NCBI GenBank assembly: GCA_009780995.1
Contig: WQYY01000002.1
Coordinates: 1 to 35,812 of the forward strand
Direction of reading: 5' to 3'
Source: Desulfuromonadales bacterium
GTDB taxonomy: Bacteria; Desulfobacterota; Desulfuromonadia; Geobacterales; DSM-12255
Length of the DNA stretch: 35,812 nucleotides
The notes beneath the pieces are model-generated. The model was not told the origin of the DNA. It made no database searches and saw only the letters and a list, made by a program, of their open reading frames with translations. The position numbers and the translations under genes were made by a program. Every line of letters starts with the position of its first letter. The first letter of the stretch is position 1. Positions 33,378 to 35,812 of this stretch are shown piece after piece.

Positions 33378-34091
33378 GTGCATGCTAAATTAAGTTTGTT
33401 GGAAGATTTACAGGAGATGGATATTAAGGCGGATAAGAGAAAAGCTGCAATTCAGGGGTTTAACGATGAAATTGCGGTTTTAGACGCCAGGTTGCAGGAA
33501 TTAGAGTCGGAAATCGCTGGGAAGAATTCTGAATTTGAAACGCTGGACTCGGAAAGGAAAGCTCTCGAAGAGAATCTGGCTACTGAAAATGCCAATATCC
33601 AACGATCAGAGACCAATCTGAAAGGGATTACCACACAGAAAGAGTATCAGGCAGTAAACAAAGAAATATCTACCGCTAAAAAGCTTATTACGGAGTTGGA
33701 AGACCAAATACTGCAACTTGGGGTAAAACTTGATGAACTAAAGGCTGAAATTGTTACTATGGAAAAAAGCCTTGAAGAGCTTCGCAGCAATCTTTCTAAA
33801 GAGAAGGAAGAGCTGGCTTCAAAAATAAAAACAGCAGAAGATGAACTTGATTCGGAAAGAGCAGCAAGAGCAAAAGCTGTTAAAGCTATTCCTGCCATGT
33901 TGCTGAAACATTACGAAAAACTCCGTATCGTCCGTAAAGGTGCTGTAGTTGTAGAAGTTCGCAATCAGAGATGTATGGGGTGCAATATGCAAATTCCACC
34001 TCAGATGTATAATACCCTTCATCGTGAAGATGAAGTAATAGCCTGTCCTCACTGCCAGCGTATACTCATAATGTTAAATAAAGCGGCTTGA
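33378..34091 (+). CDS. C4-type zinc-ribbon coiled-coil protein
   Basis: The 237-residue protein has a long antiparallel-type coiled coil (about 1-180). Its heptads include VLDARLQELESEIAGK and SLEELRSNLSKEKEELASK, with GITTQKEYQAVNKEI in the middle as in the family. A C-terminal zinc ribbon carries CMGCNMQIPP and CPHC. The start is GTG: AGGAGGA sits seven bases upstream, whereas the earlier in-frame TTG has no ribosome site. The family (formerly DUF164) lies beside Nif3-like genes in many bacteria and resembles a chlamydial/Helicobacter coiled-coil protein. Function is unknown. rnpB follows. Confidence 0.88.
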   Translation: MHAKLSLLEDLQEMDIKADKRKAAIQGFNDEIAVLDARLQELESEIAGKNSEFETLDSERKALEENLATENANIQRSETNLKGITTQKEYQAVNKEISTAKKLITELEDQILQLGVKLDELKAEIVTMEKSLEELRSNLSKEKEELASKIKTAEDELDSERAARAKAVKAIPAMLLKHYEKLRIVRKGAVVVEVRNQRCMGCNMQIPPQMYNTLHREDEVIACPHCQRILIMLNKAA

Positions 34092-34159
34092 TCTTAGAAA
34101 TTTCTGCACTTGCTCTAACCTGTTGAAAAAGCGGAGATAAGATGTAATAATCATCTCCG

Positions 34160-34506
34160 GCTGAAGCAGTACAAACAGTCGCTCTCATTGTATGAGGGAG
34201 GAAAGTCCGGGCTCCATAGAGCATGGTGCTGGATAACGTCCAGCGGGGGTGACCCCAGGGATAGTGCCACAGAGAGAAGTCCGCCGATCTTCTTTGATTG
34301 GTAAGGGTGAAAGGGTGAGGTAAGAGCTCACCGGGTCCGGTGGTGACATCGGACGCCAGGTAAACCCCACCAGGAGCAAGGCCAAATAGGGAAGCGTTAA
34401 GAGCTGCTCGTTCGTGCTTCCGGGTTGGCTGCTGGAGGTTTCAGGTAACTGAAGCCCAAGATGAATGACTGTTGAATACAGAACCCGGCTTATGGACTGC
34501 TTCAGC
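34160..34506 (+). ncRNA. rnpB: RNase P RNA (bacterial type A)
   Basis: This is the catalytic RNA of RNase P, which cuts tRNA precursors. The P1 helix pairs GCTGAAGCAGT (34160) with ACTGCTTCAGC (34496-34506). The conserved core segments are in place: GAGGAAAGTCCGGGCTCC near 34190, GGGTGAAAGGGTGAGGTAAG near 34306, AGGTAAACCCCACC near 34359, and CAGAACCCGGCTTATGGAC near the 3' end. A T5 run follows P1 and probably ends transcription. A small hairpin (CGGAGAT/ATCTCCG, 34132-34159) abuts the 5' end. The partner protein gene rnpA is at 19505. Confidence 0.97.
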
Positions 34507-34530
34507 TACTTTTTGTGATAAAATATAATT

Positions 34531-34612
34531 CCTCACAGAGGCACAGAGATCACAGAGAGAAACCAAACCAAAACATTTGATTTAACCGCGAAATACGCGA
34601 AAAACACGAAAA
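34531..34612. repeat. CGCGAAA-type repeat, second copy
   Basis: CCTCACAGAGGCACAGAG and TCACAGAGAGAAACC are followed by TTAACCGCGAAATACGCG and AAAAACACGAAAAT, matching the parts of the 30711-30916 element but without its mirror half. It separates rnpB from the next repeat. Confidence 0.65.
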
Positions 34613-34627
34613 TAAAGCACAAACCAT

Positions 34628-34768
34628 GTAGGGGCGCACTGTGTGCGCCCGCTGTTGTTCGTTTTTAAATTCCCCTCCTGTGGAGGGGTGCCCGAAGGGC
34701 GGGGTGGTGACGCCCTGTTTATCATACCCTCATTGGGCGCGATAAATCGCGCTCCTACAGGACGCCTT
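34628..34768. repeat. REP-like composite upstream of rimO
   Basis: GTAGGGGCGCACTGTGTGCG (34628) is followed by the AATTCCCCTCC/GGAGGGGTGCCCGAAGGGC block (34669-34709) also found at 15819. Next comes CCCTGTTTATCATA...GCGCGATAAATCGCGC (to 34758), also found at 16131-16176. The element ends CTACAGGACGC, and its AGGA is the only ribosome-site-like sequence before the rimO ATG. Confidence 0.75.
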
Positions 34769-34772
34769 ACTT

Positions 34773-35812
34773 ATGACTCAAAATAAAGAAAAAGTTAGTA
34801 TGATAAGTCTTGGTTGCCCGAAAAACCTTGTAGATGCTGAAGTTATGCTTGGATATCTTGGGAAAGAAGGCTTTGAAATCACCACTGATGAACATACTGC
34901 TAATATAATCATCGTAAATACCTGTTCCTTTATAAAAGAGGCGAAACAAGAGAGTATAGATACCATTCTTGATCTTGCCGACAGGAAGAAAGATGGTAAT
35001 TGCCGTCTCCTGGTGGTTACAGGCTGTTTGCCGCAACGCTATCAGGAAGAGCTGGCAAAAGAGATGCCGGAAGTCGACATTTTTATAGGAACTGCCGACT
35101 ATCCCCGTATTGCGGAGATTATAAAGGAGAAAAACGGAACAGACGGGCAAAGCCGTTATATAAGCGATCCAAATTATCTCTATGATGTGGAAATGCCCAG
35201 AATGCAATCATCTCCAAGGTATTATTCCTATATTAAAATAGCCGAGGGGTGTTCAAACTGTTGCTCATATTGCGTAATTCCCAGTTTAAAGGGGGCGTTC
35301 CGTTCAAGGCCTATGAATCTCTTACTTGAAGAGGCAAGGCGCCTTGTTAGCAGCGGAGTAAAGGAGCTTAACCTTATAGCTCAGGATATAACCGGCTATG
35401 GTAAAGACCTTGGTGATGAAGCAAGTCTTGAAGCTCTTCTGGAAGAGCTTGTAAAAATTGCAGGGTTGCGGTGGATAAGGCTGCTTTACTCCTATCCTGA
35501 AGGGATTACAAACCGCCTAGTTGAGCTGATTAAGAATGAAGATAAAATATGTAAGTATTTAGACCTTCCTATTCAGCATATAAGCGATCCAATCCTCTCC
35601 CGCATGAACAGACGGAGCAAAGAAGCGGATATAAGGGAATTGATTACAAGGCTAAGATCGGAAATTCCTGAATTAGCTCTTAGAACCTCTATAATAGTCG
35701 GTTTTCCTGGAGAGACAGATGAAGATTTCAGAAAGCTTTGCCACTTTGTAGAAGAAGCTCAGTTCGACAGATTGGGAGTATTCTGTTATTCAAGGGAAGA
35801 AGGGACTCCTGC
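34773..35812 (+). CDS. rimO: Ribosomal protein S12 methylthiotransferase RimO (5' part)
   Basis: RimO is a radical SAM enzyme that adds a methylthio group to an aspartate of ribosomal protein S12. The frame is open to the window end (346 codons seen). The N-terminal UPF0004 domain has [32 protein letters not shown] and [10 protein letters not shown], giving the three auxiliary-cluster cysteines. The radical SAM motif is the C-x3-C-x2-C in [24 protein letters not shown] and FPGETDEDF follow. [11 protein letters not shown] favours RimO over MiaB. The C-terminal TRAM part lies outside. A repeat ends just before the ATG and seems to provide the ribosome site. Confidence 0.93.
   Translation, partial: MTQNKEKVSMISLGCPKNLVDAEVMLGYLGKEGFEITTDEHTANIIIVNTCSFIKEAKQESIDTILDLADRKKDGNCRLLVVTGCLPQRYQEELAKEMPEVDIFIGTADYPRIAEIIKEKNGTDGQSRYISDPNYLYDVEMPRMQSSPRYYSYIKIAEGCSNCCSYCVIPSLKGAFRSRPMNLLLEEARRLVSSGVKELNLIAQDITGYGKDLGDEASLEALLEELVKIAGLRWIRLLYSYPEGITNRLVELIKNEDKICKYLDLPIQHISDPILSRMNRRSKEADIRELITRLRSEIPELALRTSIIVGFPGETDEDFRKLCHFVEEAQFDRLGVFCYSREEGTP

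Overview
This window is chromosomal DNA of an AT-rich Gram-negative bacterium. YidC has the long periplasmic domain typical of Gram-negatives, and PilT, SlyX and ferrochelatase are also present. Menaquinone appears to be made by the futalosine route (MqnC). The order cinA-recA-pilT-recX-alaS, and the Nif3-like / C4 zinc-ribbon / rnpB block, recall Desulfuromonadales-type Desulfobacterota (Geobacter relatives). Deferribacterota-like or Nitrospirota-like lineages cannot be excluded without a tree, so the placement is an inference.

Layout. Positions 1-675 are gene-poor. Next come a lone OmpR-type response regulator and ppsR (minus), prmA-rsmE (plus), and a long minus-strand run: rnd, mqnC, trxA, alaS, recX, pilT, recA, cinA, pgpA, larC, larB. 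A repeat-rich stretch (15.7-19.3 kb) holds a MaoC-type hydratase, an S4 RNA-binding protein and an unrecognised membrane protein with three tandem repeats. Then follows the conserved block rpmH-rnpA-yidD-yidC-mnmE-(parS)-mnmG-rsmG. An accessory stretch at 26.0-29.0 kb carries a Bro-N/Fic fusion, an unknown membrane-anchored protein and a DUF4062 protein. After it come slyX, hemH, a small zinc protein, nadA, a CAU tRNA, a Nif3-like gene, a zinc-ribbon gene, RNase P RNA and the 5' part of rimO, cut by the window end.

How genes fit together. recA, recX and cinA concern recombination and, with pilT, possibly DNA uptake. LarB consumes nicotinate adenine dinucleotide and CinA/PncC-type domains deamidate NMN, so larB-larC-pgpA-cinA may link nickel-pincer cofactor synthesis to pyridine nucleotide salvage; nadA further on supplies de novo NAD. 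rnpA (protein) and rnpB (RNA) both occur. prmA, rsmE, rsmG, mnmE, mnmG and rimO all modify the translation apparatus.

The most unusual content is non-coding. (1) A compound palindromic element occurs three times: an ATTGCCTAATT hairpin, a central AGGTATTACCT palindrome, then another hairpin; one copy has a perfect 18-bp stem with paired base changes. (2) A REP/BIME-like family has GTAGGGGCG arms and CTTTTGGTCATATG ends and sits right after genes; one copy seems to supply the rimO ribosome binding site. (3) A CGCGAAAAACACGAAA family lies beside hemH/nadA and rnpB/rimO. A consensus parS site lies upstream of mnmG, but no parAB follows rsmG; the accessory genes lie there instead. I found no CRISPR array, no intact transposase and no clear previously unknown multi-gene system. 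The repeats and the Bro-N/Fic and DUF4062 genes are the best candidates for follow-up.
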